NCBI GenBank assembly: GCA_029238935.1
Contig: JAQZBN010000027.1
Span: forward strand, 25,707 to 89,706
Reading direction: 5' to 3'
Length of the DNA: 64,000 nucleotides
Source of the DNA: Herbinix sp.
GTDB lineage: Bacteria; Bacillota; Clostridia; Lachnospirales; Lachnospiraceae
The notes beneath the pieces were generated by a model, which was not told the origin of the DNA, did no database searches, and saw only the letters and a program-made list of their open reading frames with translations. Below, in pieces: positions 1 through 9,266 of this stretch (position 1 is its first letter; every line of letters begins with the position of its first letter). A program made the position numbers and the translations under genes.

Positions 1-1101
1 GATATTGAGTCAGCATTAGAATTGATTCACAAATCGAAGAAGCCATTCATTTTTGTTGGTGGTGGTGCTGTTATTTCCGGTGCTTACGAGGAACTTAGAA
101 GCTTTGTTGACAAGGTGAATGCACCAGTTGCTGATACCTTGATGGGAAAAGGTGCTTTTGATGGAACGGATCCGTTGTATACAGGCATGCTTGGTATGCA
201 TGGAACAAAAACCTCCAATTTAGGCGTTACGGAATGTGATTTATTAATCACTATAGGTGCAAGATTTTCAGACCGTGTAACGGGTAACGCTTCAAAATTT
301 GCTAGAAAAGCTAAAATTCTTCAATTTGATATTGATCCGGCCGAAATTAATAAGAATGTTAAAACTCATAGAAGTGTCATTGGGGATATTAATGAAACTC
401 TTAAGAAGATCAACCAGAGATTAGAAAAGCAGGATCATAAGGACTGGGTAGCCCATATCATGGACTTAAAAGAGAGATATCCGCTCAAATATAAGAATGA
501 AAAGTTGACCGGACCATATATCCTAGAAAAATTATATGAAATTACGGGCGGAGATGCGATTATCACCACAGAAGTAGGCCAGCATCAGATGTGGTCGGCA
601 CAATACTTTAAGTATCAAAAACCTAGAACCTTCCTTACATCCGGCGGACTTGGAACGATGGGATATGGACTTGGTGCTTGTATTGGTGCGAAGGTTGGTA
701 TGCCGGAGAAGACAGTTATTAATATTGCAGGTGATGGTTGTTTTCGCATGAATATGAATGAAATTGCAACTGCAACCCGTTACAATATCCCGATTATTCA
801 GGTGGTTTTTAATAACCATGTTCTTGGTATGGTACGTCAATGGCAAACATTATTCTATGAGCAAAGATATTCCTATACGAATTTAAATGATAAAGTGGAC
901 TTTGTTAAGCTAGCAGAAGCAATGGGTGCAAAGGCATATCGCATAACTAAAAAAGAAGAAGTCGAAGAAGTATTCAAAGAAGCAATTACACTAAATATTC
1001 CGGTTGTTATTGATTGTATTATTGACAGTGATGATAAGGTTTGGCCAATGGTTGCACCGGGAGCTCCGATAGAGGAAGTATTTACAGAAGAGGATTTATA
1101 A
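1..1101 (+). CDS. ilvB: Acetolactate synthase large subunit, C-terminal part (5' end outside window)
   Basis: This is the thiamine-diphosphate enzyme that condenses two pyruvates (or pyruvate and 2-oxobutyrate) in branched-chain amino-acid synthesis. The frame is open from base 1, so the start lies upstream; about 366 codons are present of a usual ~550. The central TPP-enzyme domain comes first (GARFSDR region), followed by the pyrophosphate-binding domain with GDG at nt 730-738 and its paired Asn-Asn at nt 811-816, the standard ThDP/Mg motif. The C-terminus (VWPMVAPGAPIEEV) is typical of IlvB. No small subunit (ilvN) follows; the next genes make serine and have their own promoter. Family call is firm. 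Whether this copy is the biosynthetic or a catabolic form cannot be judged without the N-terminus. Confidence 0.93.
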   Translation, partial: DIESALELIHKSKKPFIFVGGGAVISGAYEELRSFVDKVNAPVADTLMGKGAFDGTDPLYTGMLGMHGTKTSNLGVTECDLLITIGARFSDRVTGNASKFARKAKILQFDIDPAEINKNVKTHRSVIGDINETLKKINQRLEKQDHKDWVAHIMDLKERYPLKYKNEKLTGPYILEKLYEITGGDAIITTEVGQHQMWSAQYFKYQKPRTFLTSGGLGTMGYGLGACIGAKVGMPEKTVINIAGDGCFRMNMNEIATATRYNIPIIQVVFNNHVLGMVRQWQTLFYEQRYSYTNLNDKVDFVKLAEAMGAKAYRITKKEEVEEVFKEAITLNIPVVIDCIIDSDDKVWPMVAPGAPIEEVFTEEDL

Positions 1102-1262
1102 AAAAATAATAATAAAAAAATATGCATGGTATGGGTTTCAATCGGTCTTAATAAAATGATAGAGTATGAAAAGAAATGTTCTATAAATTCTTAAGCAACC
1201 GAGGGAAACTCTGGCATGGTTATAGATTAAATAAATAATCATGAGCATCAATATAAAAGATA

Positions 1263-1345
1263 TTGACAAAAAAATAACAGAGAACTATAATAAATATTAA
1301 CTTTAATGAATTAAAGTTGTACAGAAGTCAATTGATAATGTACAA
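1263..1345 (+). promoter_or_regulatory. serC promoter with operator-like palindromes
   Basis: TTGACA (1263-1268), a 17-bp spacer and TATAAT (1286-1291) form a perfect sigma-A consensus promoter. At the expected start site lies AACTTTAATGAATTAAAGTT (1299-1318), a 9-bp perfect inverted repeat with a 2-base centre. It is followed by a second inverted pair TTGTAC/GTACAA (1317-1322 and 1340-1345). The positions suggest a repressor site or a 5' UTR hairpin controlling serC-serA. The regulator is unknown. Confidence 0.7.
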
Positions 1346-1399
1346 CGAAAGGTACAGAGCTAAATGGTATAATGGGAATGATTTAAGGAGGATGAAAAA

Positions 1400-2485
1400 G
1401 TGGGAAGAATTTATAATTTTTCAGCAGGTCCGGCAATGTTACCGGTAGAAGTATTACAAGAAGCAGCAGATGAGATGCTTGATTACAGAGGGACAGGAAT
1501 GTCAGTAATGGAAATGAGCCACAGATCGAAAGCTTATGAGGAGATTATTCAGGAAGCGGAAAAAGATTTACGGGAATTGATGAATATTCCAGATAATTAT
1601 AAAGTACTTTTCCTGCAGGGAGGAGCTTCCCAACAATTTGCTATGATTCCTATGAATCTAATGAAGAACAAAGTAGCGGATTATATCATTACCGGTCAGT
1701 GGGCAAAGAAGGCTTATCAAGAAGCTAAAATCTATGGAACAGCAAATGCGATTGCCTCTTCAGCGGATAAAACCTTTTCTTACATACCAGATTGTTCCGA
1801 CCTTCCTATCTCAGAGAATGCGGATTATGTTTATATCTGTGAAAATAATACTATCTATGGTACTAAATTTAAGACATTACCAAATACTAAAGGTAAGCTG
1901 TTAGTTTCTGATGTTTCCTCTTGCTTCTTATCAGAACCTGTTGATGTAACAAAATATGGAATTATATATGGAGGTGTTCAGAAAAATATTGGTCCTGCCG
2001 GTGTAGTTATTGTAATCATCCGTGAAGACTTAATAACGGAAGATACCCTTCCGGGAACTCCTACTATGTTAAAATACAAGATTCATGCAGATGAAAAATC
2101 TCTTTATAATACACCGCCTGCTTATGGTATTTATGTCTGTGGTAAAGTGTTTAAATGGATTAAAAATCTTGGCGGTTTAACTGCAATGAAAGAGAGAAAT
2201 GAGAAGAAAGCAGCTATTCTTTATGATTTCTTAGATCAAAGCAAAATGTTTCATGGTACCGTGGTAAAAGAAGACCGTTCCTTAATGAATGTTCCTTTTG
2301 TAACCGGCAATGAAGAACTGGATGCTAAATTTGTAAAAGCAGCAAAAGCAGCCGGATTTGAAAATCTGAAGGGGCATAGATCAGTTGGTGGCATGAGAGC
2401 CAGCATATACAATGCAATGCCCATCGAAGGTGTTCAAAAGTTAGTAGAGTTTATGCAGAGATTCGAAGAAGAGAATACAAAATAA
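1400..2485 (+). CDS. serC: Phosphoserine aminotransferase
   Basis: Converts 3-phosphohydroxypyruvate and glutamate to phosphoserine and 2-oxoglutarate, the second step of serine synthesis, in the cytoplasm. It is a 361-residue class V aminotransferase of normal length. The N-terminus YNFSAGPAMLP is diagnostic for SerC, and the PLP lysine is K195 in GGVQKNIGPAG. The C-terminal GHRSVGGMRASIYNA motif is also typical. The start is GTG at 1400, placed by AAGGAGG about 9 bases upstream. serA follows 26 bp after its stop, and a consensus promoter lies upstream, so the pair is probably one transcript. Confidence 0.96.
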   Translation: MGRIYNFSAGPAMLPVEVLQEAADEMLDYRGTGMSVMEMSHRSKAYEEIIQEAEKDLRELMNIPDNYKVLFLQGGASQQFAMIPMNLMKNKVADYIITGQWAKKAYQEAKIYGTANAIASSADKTFSYIPDCSDLPISENADYVYICENNTIYGTKFKTLPNTKGKLLVSDVSSCFLSEPVDVTKYGIIYGGVQKNIGPAGVVIVIIREDLITEDTLPGTPTMLKYKIHADEKSLYNTPPAYGIYVCGKVFKWIKNLGGLTAMKERNEKKAAILYDFLDQSKMFHGTVVKEDRSLMNVPFVTGNEELDAKFVKAAKAAGFENLKGHRSVGGMRASIYNAMPIEGVQKLVEFMQRFEEENTK

Positions 2486-2511
2486 GTGGATCATAAAGGA
2501 GAGTTGGTACA

Positions 2512-3690
2512 ATGAAGTATAATTGTCTTAACCCAATCGCAGATGTGGGACTTAATATTTTTACGGATGCGTATAAAAAAATAGAAGTTTTTGATGAAGC
2601 AGATGTTGTACTGGTAAGAAGTGCTGCGATGCATGACATGGAATTTACAGATAACTTGAAAGCAATTGCCAGAGCGGGTGCCGGTGTCAATAATATACCG
2701 TTGGATAAATGCGCAGAACAGGGTATTGTTGTATTTAATACACCGGGAGCTAATGCCAATGGCGTTAAAGAATTGGTGATTGCCGGTCTTATTATGGCTT
2801 CTCGTGATATTGTTGGTGGAATAAATTGGGTGCAAAGTGTAAAAGAAGATGCATCTGTAGCAAAGCTTGTGGAAAAAGGTAAAGCTAAATTTGCAGGAAA
2901 AGAAATTCAAGGAAAAAAATTAGGTGTGATCGGACTTGGAGCAATTGGTGTATTAGTTGCCAATGCAGCAAATCGTCTTGGAATGAAGGTATATGGTTGT
3001 GATCCATTTATATCCGTAGACAGTGCATGGAATTTATCCCGTGACATCGTTCATGTGAAATCCAGAGATGAAATTTATAAAGAATGTGATTATATCACAG
3101 TACATACTCCTTTGATTGAAGACGCGGATCCTAGTGTCAATACCAAGGAAATGATCAATAAAGAAACCATAGAGAAGATGAAGGACGGCGTTATCATTCT
3201 GAACTTTGCTAGAGATCTTCTGGTAAATGATGATGATATTGCGGCAGCATTACAATCTGGTAAGGTAGCTAGATATGTTACTGATTTCCCGAATAATAAG
3301 ACTGCAAATATGGAAGGTGTAATTGCAATTCCTCATCTAGGTGCTTCTACAGAAGAATCCGAGGATAATTGTGCTGTTATGGCTGTTAAGCAATTAATGG
3401 ATTATATGGAAAACGGTAATATTAAGAATTCCGTAAATTTTCCTAATTGTGATGCAGGTATCTGTATGGCTGCAGGCCGTATTGCAATACTTCATAAAAA
3501 CATTCCAAACATGTTAGCACAGTTTACCGGTGCATTTTCTGCTGTAAATGTGAATATCTCTGACATGGTGAATAAGAGTAGAGGCGATTATGCCTATACT
3601 GTAATTGACGTAGAAGCACCAATCAGTGAAGAGGACGTAGTTAAATTAGCTGCAATTAAGGGTGTTCTCAAGGTTAGAATCGTAAAATAA
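2512..3690 (+). CDS. serA: D-3-phosphoglycerate dehydrogenase
   Basis: First committed step of serine synthesis: oxidises 3-phosphoglycerate to 3-phosphohydroxypyruvate with NAD+. At 392 residues it is the short form found in clostridia. The NAD-binding Rossmann motif GLGAIG is at 141-146; catalytic Arg234 lies in NFARDLL and His275 in IPHLGAST. The last ~70 residues form an ACT domain (from about residue 325), expected to sense serine for feedback control. The start ATG has GGAG 9-10 bases upstream. Co-transcribed with serC. A hairpin terminator follows. Confidence 0.96.
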   Translation: MKYNCLNPIADVGLNIFTDAYKKIEVFDEADVVLVRSAAMHDMEFTDNLKAIARAGAGVNNIPLDKCAEQGIVVFNTPGANANGVKELVIAGLIMASRDIVGGINWVQSVKEDASVAKLVEKGKAKFAGKEIQGKKLGVIGLGAIGVLVANAANRLGMKVYGCDPFISVDSAWNLSRDIVHVKSRDEIYKECDYITVHTPLIEDADPSVNTKEMINKETIEKMKDGVIILNFARDLLVNDDDIAAALQSGKVARYVTDFPNNKTANMEGVIAIPHLGASTEESEDNCAVMAVKQLMDYMENGNIKNSVNFPNCDAGICMAAGRIAILHKNIPNMLAQFTGAFSAVNVNISDMVNKSRGDYAYTVIDVEAPISEEDVVKLAAIKGVLKVRIVK

Positions 3691-3713
3691 TAGAGCTTAT
3701 ATATAATAACAAG

Positions 3714-3757
3714 AATGTTCTTTATTTTGTCCTTTGACAAGGTAGGGAACATTTTTG
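3714..3757 (+). terminator. Terminator after serA
   Basis: AATGTTC (3714-3720) pairs with GAACATT (3747-3753), with an inner CCTT/AAGG hairpin, and the stem runs into a T tract. It ends the serC-serA transcript before the DUF1015 gene. Confidence 0.65.
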
Positions 3758-3977
3758 CTTAATCAAGACAATGGAAATCATTCGTTGTTTCCATTGTTTA
3801 TGAAAGTGAACATTTGATTTTTTTATTTGTTTATGGTAAATTATTCATAAAGTATTCTATATCTGATAACAATCAAAGTTACCGTATTATATCGAATACA
3901 TTGATAAAAAATTCAAATCTGTTCTTCTTCATATTATAGTATCCCAGAAAAGAATGAAGAGTTATGGAGGACATAGT

Positions 3978-5219
3978 ATGGCGGATGTAAAACCATTTTT
4001 TTGCATAAGGCCTGATCAAAGAGTAGCAGCCAGGGTGGCAGCTTTACCCTATGATGTGTATAATCGTAATGAGGCATTACAAGAAGTCGTAAGAGAACCG
4101 CTTTCTTTCTTAAAAATCGATCGTGCAGAAACGCAATTTGATGAACAGGTGGATACCTATAACCCGATTGTATATCAAAAAGCAAGAGAATTGCTCATAG
4201 AGATGCTGCAAGAGAAAATATTGATCGAAGACAGTCAGGAATGTTATTATATCTATGAATTAACTATGGAGCAAAGATCTCAAACAGGTATTGTTGCCTG
4301 TTGTTCCATAGACGATTACATAAACAATACAATTAAAAAGCATGAGAATACAAGAGAGGATAAGGAAATAGACCGAATCCATCATGTAGATGTCTGCAAT
4401 GCCCAAACCGGACCGATTTTCTTAACATATCGGTCATTACAATCCGTCGATGAAATTGTAGCTGAAAGTCAGAAAGAAGAAGCTCTTTATGATTTTACTT
4501 CAAAGGATGGAATTAGCCATAGGGTTTGGAGAATCACAGATCATGGTAAGGTTGAGACCTTGCAAAGTTCATTTTCTACAGTTAGCAATATTTACATTGC
4601 TGATGGGCATCATCGTGCCGCGTCAGCCGTTAAGGTTGGGCTGAAAAGGAGAGCTGAGAATCCTAAGCATACTGGGAAGGAAGAATATAATTATTTTCTC
4701 TCCGTCCTATTTCCTCATGATCAGTTGTTGATTATGTCCTATAACCGAGCTGTGAAGGATTTAAACGGTTTGTCCAAATCAGAATTTATTGATAAGATTA
4801 AGGAGAGTTTTTTGGTCGAGTGTCTGGGGCAATCGCCCTTTGCTCCAATGGAGAAGGCTTGCTTTGGTATGTACTTGGAGGATGAATGGTATTGTCTTAA
4901 AGCAAAGGATGTAATCCGGTCCGTTAAAGATCCCGTAGCAGCCTTGGACGTATCCATTCTACAGAATTACTTGTTAAAACCTATCCTTGGAATTGAAGAT
5001 CCCAGGACGGATAAGAGAATAGATTTTATCGGAGGAATCCGTGGATTATCGGAATTAGAGAGAAGAGGAAAGGAAGATATGAAGGTGGCTTTCTCCATGT
5101 ATCCTACTTCCATAACTGAACTATTTGATGTATCAGATGCAGGTAACTTAATGCCACCAAAATCAACTTGGTTTGAACCGAAACTGCGAAGTGGCATTTT
5201 TATTCACCCATTGTCTTAA
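3978..5219 (+). CDS. DUF1015 family protein
   Basis: About 413 residues, cytoplasmic, no membrane segment. The N-terminus (VKPFFCIRP...RVAALPYDV) and the IADGHHRAASA motif (DGHHR at residues 209-213) are hallmarks of DUF1015. The start used is ATG 3978, because GGAGG sits 7 bases upstream; an in-frame ATG at 3954 lacks such a site. The gene lies directly downstream of serC-serA, a neighbourhood I recall as common in Firmicutes, which suggests a role in serine or phosphoserine metabolism. The DGHHR motif resembles the nucleotide-binding loop of ParB/sulfiredoxin-fold proteins, a fold that includes archaeal free-serine kinase SerK. A kinase role is therefore conceivable here but unproven. Confidence 0.85.
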   Translation: MADVKPFFCIRPDQRVAARVAALPYDVYNRNEALQEVVREPLSFLKIDRAETQFDEQVDTYNPIVYQKARELLIEMLQEKILIEDSQECYYIYELTMEQRSQTGIVACCSIDDYINNTIKKHENTREDKEIDRIHHVDVCNAQTGPIFLTYRSLQSVDEIVAESQKEEALYDFTSKDGISHRVWRITDHGKVETLQSSFSTVSNIYIADGHHRAASAVKVGLKRRAENPKHTGKEEYNYFLSVLFPHDQLLIMSYNRAVKDLNGLSKSEFIDKIKESFLVECLGQSPFAPMEKACFGMYLEDEWYCLKAKDVIRSVKDPVAALDVSILQNYLLKPILGIEDPRTDKRIDFIGGIRGLSELERRGKEDMKVAFSMYPTSITELFDVSDAGNLMPPKSTWFEPKLRSGIFIHPLS

Positions 5220-5304
5220 TCTTGACAGATAATGTCTTAAAAAGAGAAAATACCATATATCATGGTATTTCATAATACAAACGAAAATAAGGAGGTTTTT
5301 AATT

Positions 5305-5898
5305 GTGGCAGCATTAAGAGGAACTAAAACATTAGAAAATTTAATGAAGGCTTTTGCAGGAGAGTCACAGGCTAGAATGCGTTATACGTATTTTGCATCC
5401 GTTGCAGGTAAGGAAGGGTATAAGCAAATCCAGAATATATTTATGGAGACTGCAGAGAATGAGAAGGAGCATGCTAAAGTATTTATGAAACTGGCACTGG
5501 CTGGTCTTGATGGAGAGAACCCTGCACCGGTAGATATTAATGCAACTTATCCATTTTCTTTCGGTGATACTGTAGCAAATTTAAAATCAGCAGCAGCTGG
5601 TGAACATGAGGAAGCAGAGCTGGATTATCCCGCATTTGCAAAAACTGCAAAAGAGGAAGGTTTCCTAGAGATCGCTGGTCGTTTCCTATTAATAGCAAAG
5701 GTAGAAAAGCATCATGCAGAGAGATATCTTAAACTCCTTGAGAATATTGAGAATGGTACCGTATTTAAGAAAGATGGAAAAGTGTTCTGGAAATGTATAA
5801 ATTGTGGTTATATTCACGAAGGAGATGGAGCACCGGAACTATGTCCTGCTTGTGCTCATCCTAAGAGCTACTTCCAGCTTCTGGACGATTGCTTTTAA
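5305..5898 (+). CDS. rbr: Rubrerythrin
   Basis: Non-heme di-iron peroxidase that reduces hydrogen peroxide in anaerobes, using electrons from rubredoxin. The 197 residues comprise an N-terminal ferritin-like four-helix domain with Glu/His ligands (GESQARMRY, ENEKEH, EKHHAERY) and a C-terminal rubredoxin-like Fe(Cys)4 knuckle with C164/C167 and C180/C183. This is the normal length and domain order. The start is GTG at 5305 behind AAGGAGG. It appears to be a single-gene unit, since a long hairpin terminator follows. Confidence 0.96.
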   Translation: MAALRGTKTLENLMKAFAGESQARMRYTYFASVAGKEGYKQIQNIFMETAENEKEHAKVFMKLALAGLDGENPAPVDINATYPFSFGDTVANLKSAAAGEHEEAELDYPAFAKTAKEEGFLEIAGRFLLIAKVEKHHAERYLKLLENIENGTVFKKDGKVFWKCINCGYIHEGDGAPELCPACAHPKSYFQLLDDCF

Positions 5899-5925
5899 AA
5901 CCATATTAAAAGTATCATAATACAT

Positions 5926-6025
5926 ATGCCTATCAAGCGATTATAAGCAGATAATTCAGTGGAATCTTTGCCTCAGGCAAGGTCTTTTGAATGCTTACGC
6001 TTGATATGGCATTTTTTATTTTTTT
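5926..6025 (+). terminator. Long hairpin terminator after rubrerythrin
   Basis: ATGCC-TATCAAGCG near 5927-5942 pairs with CGCTTGATATGGCAT around 5999-6013, with a small inner hairpin TTGCC-TCA-GGCAA near 5969-5981. The outer stem ends in a long T-rich run. The unusual ~85-nt branched form is larger than a standard intrinsic terminator. Confidence 0.6.
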
Positions 6026-6088
6026 TTCACTTTTTAATATGGACGAGATGTGATAAAATAAAGGAAATAAGTTAAAGGGAGACAAACG

Positions 6089-6751
6089 ATGAATAATATT
6101 TTTAATATGGAGAACGGTTTTTTTTCTGTTCTGAGTAAGATTTGTGATATTTTATTCATTAGCGTTGTATGGGCTTTGCTTTGTATTCCGATTGTAACAA
6201 TTGGACCGGCAACAACAGCGTTGTATTATGCAACAGTAAAAGTAGTTCGAAGAGAACGAGGGTATCTGTTCCGTGAATTCTTCAGATCCTTCAAGGATAA
6301 TTTTAAGAATGGTGCTATTATCGGTGTTATTATTACTGTAGTAACCATCATATTGATCTTTGACCGTACCTATGCAAAGGCGCTCATTGAACAAAACAAC
6401 AGTAATTTAGGTATGATATTACTGTCAGTATTTACTGCTATGGTGGTATTATTATTATGTTTTACTATATATGTATTCCCTATCTTATCACGGTTCACAA
6501 TGACTAAGAGACAATTAGTGAAATCAGCGTTCTTTATGTCCATTAAGCATTTACCTTCTACAATAGCGATGGCAGTCATTGTTGCTTTATTTGCATTAAT
6601 ATCTTATGGGATTCCTATATTTATTTTCATTGCACCTGGTTTGACTGCATTTTTAGTATCACTTTTGATGGAACGAATATTCAAAAAATATATGCCAAAA
6701 TCGGAAGGAAATAGCGAAGAAACAGGCAAGGATGAATGGTATTTGGAATAA
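6089..6751 (+). CDS. YesL-like (DUF624) membrane protein
   Basis: 220 residues with about five hydrophobic membrane segments. The N-terminal MENGFFSVLSKICDILFISVVWALLCIP region and the following IGPATTALYYATVK match the DUF624/YesL family, named after a B. subtilis gene in a rhamnogalacturonan cluster. Family members often accompany sugar ABC transporters, but no transporter is adjacent here. Function is unknown. It starts 9 bases after an AGGGAG site and stands alone between terminators. Confidence 0.75.
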   Translation: MNNIFNMENGFFSVLSKICDILFISVVWALLCIPIVTIGPATTALYYATVKVVRRERGYLFREFFRSFKDNFKNGAIIGVIITVVTIILIFDRTYAKALIEQNNSNLGMILLSVFTAMVVLLLCFTIYVFPILSRFTMTKRQLVKSAFFMSIKHLPSTIAMAVIVALFALISYGIPIFIFIAPGLTAFLVSLLMERIFKKYMPKSEGNSEETGKDEWYLE

Positions 6752-6937
6752 TATAGATACTGTAACTTGTTATTTATTCGGTAGTATAGAAACACGGAAC
6801 AGAATATAGTTTATCAATGATTTTACAGTTGATAGAAATTATTCGTAAATTTTTGAAAAAAACTCTTTTCTTTTTTATAAAAACGTGGTATATACTTATA
6901 TATAATAAATAAATAAAATTAACTGTATGGAGCAAAG

Positions 6938-6967
6938 GTGTTCTCATTTATTTGAGAACGCTTTTTT
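6938..6967 (+). promoter_or_regulatory. glnN leader terminator hairpin (attenuator candidate)
   Basis: GTGTTCTC and GAGAACGC pair around an 8-nt loop and run straight into TTTTTT (6962-6967), forming an intrinsic terminator only 22 bases before the glnN start and upstream of its ribosome site. No gene lies between it and the probable promoter in the AT-rich stretch near 6880-6910, so it should be a regulated terminator. In Clostridia, nitrogen-assimilation leaders of this layout are often controlled by ANTAR-domain antiterminators, but I do not see an unambiguous second hexaloop hairpin. Confidence 0.6.
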
Positions 6968-6988
6968 CATAATGAGAGGAGAATCCAT

Positions 6989-9097
6989 ATGTCAGAAAAA
7001 TTAACAGATCTTTTTGGAATTGACGTATTTAATGATGCAACCATGGTAGAACGTCTACCAAAGAAAACTTATGCCGCTCTGAAAAAGACCATTGAAAATG
7101 GGGAAGACCTGGATCCAAGCGTAGCTGAGGTTGTAGCAAATGCCATGAAGGATTGGGCAATCGAACGAGGTGCGACACATTATACTCATTGGTTTCAGCC
7201 GATGACTGGTATAACAGCAGAAAAGCATGATTCCTTTATCAGCCCCACTCATGATGGTAAAGTTATTATGGAATTCTCTGGAAAAGAATTAATTAAAGGT
7301 GAGCCAGATGCTTCCTCTTTCCCATCCGGTGGATTGAGAGCAACATTTGAAGCTAGAGGTTATACAGCATGGGATTGTACTTCTCCGGCTTTCTTAAGAG
7401 AAGATGCATCAGGTGTTACTTTGTGTATTCCCACCGCTTTCTGTTCTTACACTGGTGAAGCATTGGATATGAAGACTCCACTTCTTCGTTCCATGGAAGC
7501 AATCAGCAAGCAGGCAGTTCGTGTATTAAAATTATTTGGACATAGCGAAGTTAAGAGAGTAAGCACTTCCGTAGGACCGGAACAGGAATATTTCTTAGTA
7601 GATAAAGCAAAGTACTTAAAGAGAGATGACCTTATTTTCACAGGAAGAACCTTATTTGGAGCAATGCCTCCAAAGGGTCAGGAACTTGAGGATCATTATT
7701 TTGGAATTCTGAAAGAAAGAATCTCTTCTTATATGAAGGAACTGAATGTTGAGCTTTGGAAGATGGGCGTTACAGCAAAGACTCAGCATAATGAAGTAGC
7801 TCCGGCACAACATGAGCTAGCTCCAATTTATGCAACAGCAAACATTGCAACAGACCATAACCAGTTAGTTATGGAATGTATGAAGAAGATTGCGAATCGT
7901 CATGGACTAACTTGTCTTTTACATGAGAAGCCATTTGCCGGTGTCAATGGTTCTGGTAAACACAATAACTGGTCCATGGTTACCAATACAGGTAAAAACT
8001 TATTAGATCCAGGAAAAACTCCTCACGAGAATGTACAGTTCCTATTATTCCTGGCAGCAGTATTAAAAGCAGTTGACTTACATGCAGATCTTCTCCGCGT
8101 ATCTGCAGCAAATCCTGGAAATGATCATAGATTAGGTGCAAACGAAGCTCCTCCTGCCATCATTTCTGTTTTTTTAGGAACTCAGTTAGATGACGTTCTG
8201 AAACAGTTAATTGAGACCGGCGAAGCTAAGAGCAGTAAAGAAGGCGGTAAGTTAAATATCGGTGTTCAGACAATTCCAGCCCTGAACAAGGATGCAACAG
8301 ACAGAAATCGTACTTCACCATTTGCATTTACCGGTAACAAATTTGAATTCCGTATGGTTGCTTCCTCTATGTCCATCGGTACTGCCAATACCATCCTCAA
8401 TACCATCGTAGCTGATGTTCTTTCAGATATCGCAGATGAATTAGAGAAGGCAGTTAACTTTGATTTAGCACTTCACGATTTAATTAAGAAAATCGTTACA
8501 GAGCATTACAGAATCGTATTTAATGGTAACGGCTATTCTGATGAATGGGTTGTAGAAGCGGAGAGAAGAGGTTTACCTAACATTAAGTCTATGGTAGAAG
8601 CAATACCTGCCATGGTAACCGATAAGGCAGTGGACCTGTTTGAGAAACATCATGTATTTTCTCCAATCGAACTTCATTCCCGTGCAGAAATCTTATATGA
8701 GGCTTATTCCAAGGCTATTAATATTGAAGCAAGAACTATGATCTCCATGGTTAGTGTAAAATACATTCCTGCTGTTATTCAATACACTAAGAAATTGGCT
8801 GATTCCATCAATGCAATTAAAGCAGCAGTGGTTGATGCAGATGTAAGTGTACAGACAGATTTATTAAAGGAAACTTCAGCACTACTTGCAAAAGCTCAGA
8901 TCGCATTAAAGAAATTACAGGCAGCTACAGATGCAGCCAGTGCAAAGGAAGAAGGTGCAGAAATGGCAGCTTCCTTCCGTAATGAGGTATTTCCTGCAAT
9001 GGTTGAACTGAGAACACCGATTGATGCATTAGAGTTAATCGTAGAGAAAGAATTATGGCCAGTTCCAACCTATGGAGATTTATTATTCGAGGTATAA
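6989..9097 (+). CDS. glnN: Type III glutamine synthetase
   Basis: ATP-dependent amination of glutamate to glutamine, the main ammonium-assimilating step. The 702-residue length is characteristic of the dodecameric GlnN (type III) class rather than the ~440-residue GlnA. Recognisable elements are the N-terminal beta-grasp region with [17 protein letters not shown], the EQEYFLVD metal-binding glutamates, and the [18 protein letters not shown] substrate/ATP region. A long C-terminal helical extension of about 150 residues is specific to this class. The ATG is preceded by GAGAGGAG. A leader terminator precedes the gene and a normal one follows it. Confidence 0.95.
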   Translation: MSEKLTDLFGIDVFNDATMVERLPKKTYAALKKTIENGEDLDPSVAEVVANAMKDWAIERGATHYTHWFQPMTGITAEKHDSFISPTHDGKVIMEFSGKELIKGEPDASSFPSGGLRATFEARGYTAWDCTSPAFLREDASGVTLCIPTAFCSYTGEALDMKTPLLRSMEAISKQAVRVLKLFGHSEVKRVSTSVGPEQEYFLVDKAKYLKRDDLIFTGRTLFGAMPPKGQELEDHYFGILKERISSYMKELNVELWKMGVTAKTQHNEVAPAQHELAPIYATANIATDHNQLVMECMKKIANRHGLTCLLHEKPFAGVNGSGKHNNWSMVTNTGKNLLDPGKTPHENVQFLLFLAAVLKAVDLHADLLRVSAANPGNDHRLGANEAPPAIISVFLGTQLDDVLKQLIETGEAKSSKEGGKLNIGVQTIPALNKDATDRNRTSPFAFTGNKFEFRMVASSMSIGTANTILNTIVADVLSDIADELEKAVNFDLALHDLIKKIVTEHYRIVFNGNGYSDEWVVEAERRGLPNIKSMVEAIPAMVTDKAVDLFEKHHVFSPIELHSRAEILYEAYSKAINIEARTMISMVSVKYIPAVIQYTKKLADSINAIKAAVVDADVSVQTDLLKETSALLAKAQIALKKLQAATDAASAKEEGAEMAASFRNEVFPAMVELRTPIDALELIVEKELWPVPTYGDLLFEV

Positions 9098-9134
9098 TCA
9101 AACAATTTTTGATGATTTAATCAATTTTTATAAG

Positions 9135-9172
9135 GATCCCGAGAAGGTGAAATACCCCTCTTGGGATCTTTT
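9135..9172 (+). terminator. Terminator after glnN
   Basis: GATCCCgAGAaGG pairs with CCcTCTtGGGATC and is followed by a short T run. It separates glnN from the fatty-acid operon. Confidence 0.7.
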
Positions 9173-9186
9173 ACTATAAATTTTTC

Positions 9187-9230
9187 TTGACATTTGATAC
9201 GTTTTCTTATATATTTTGATTATCAAAATA
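9187..9230 (+). promoter_or_regulatory. fab operon promoter with FabT-type operator
   Basis: TTGACA (9187-9192), 17 bp, TATATT (9210-9215). Overlapping the -10 and start site is TATTTTGATTATCAAAATA (9212-9230), a perfect 19-bp palindrome. Its TTTGATTATCAAA core matches the FabT operator described for streptococci and relatives. It lies directly in front of the MarR-family gene, so the regulator probably represses itself and, by read-through, the operon. Confidence 0.8.
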
Positions 9231-9266
9231 TTTGTTTTACAAAACAAATGCTCAGGAGAGAAGCAT

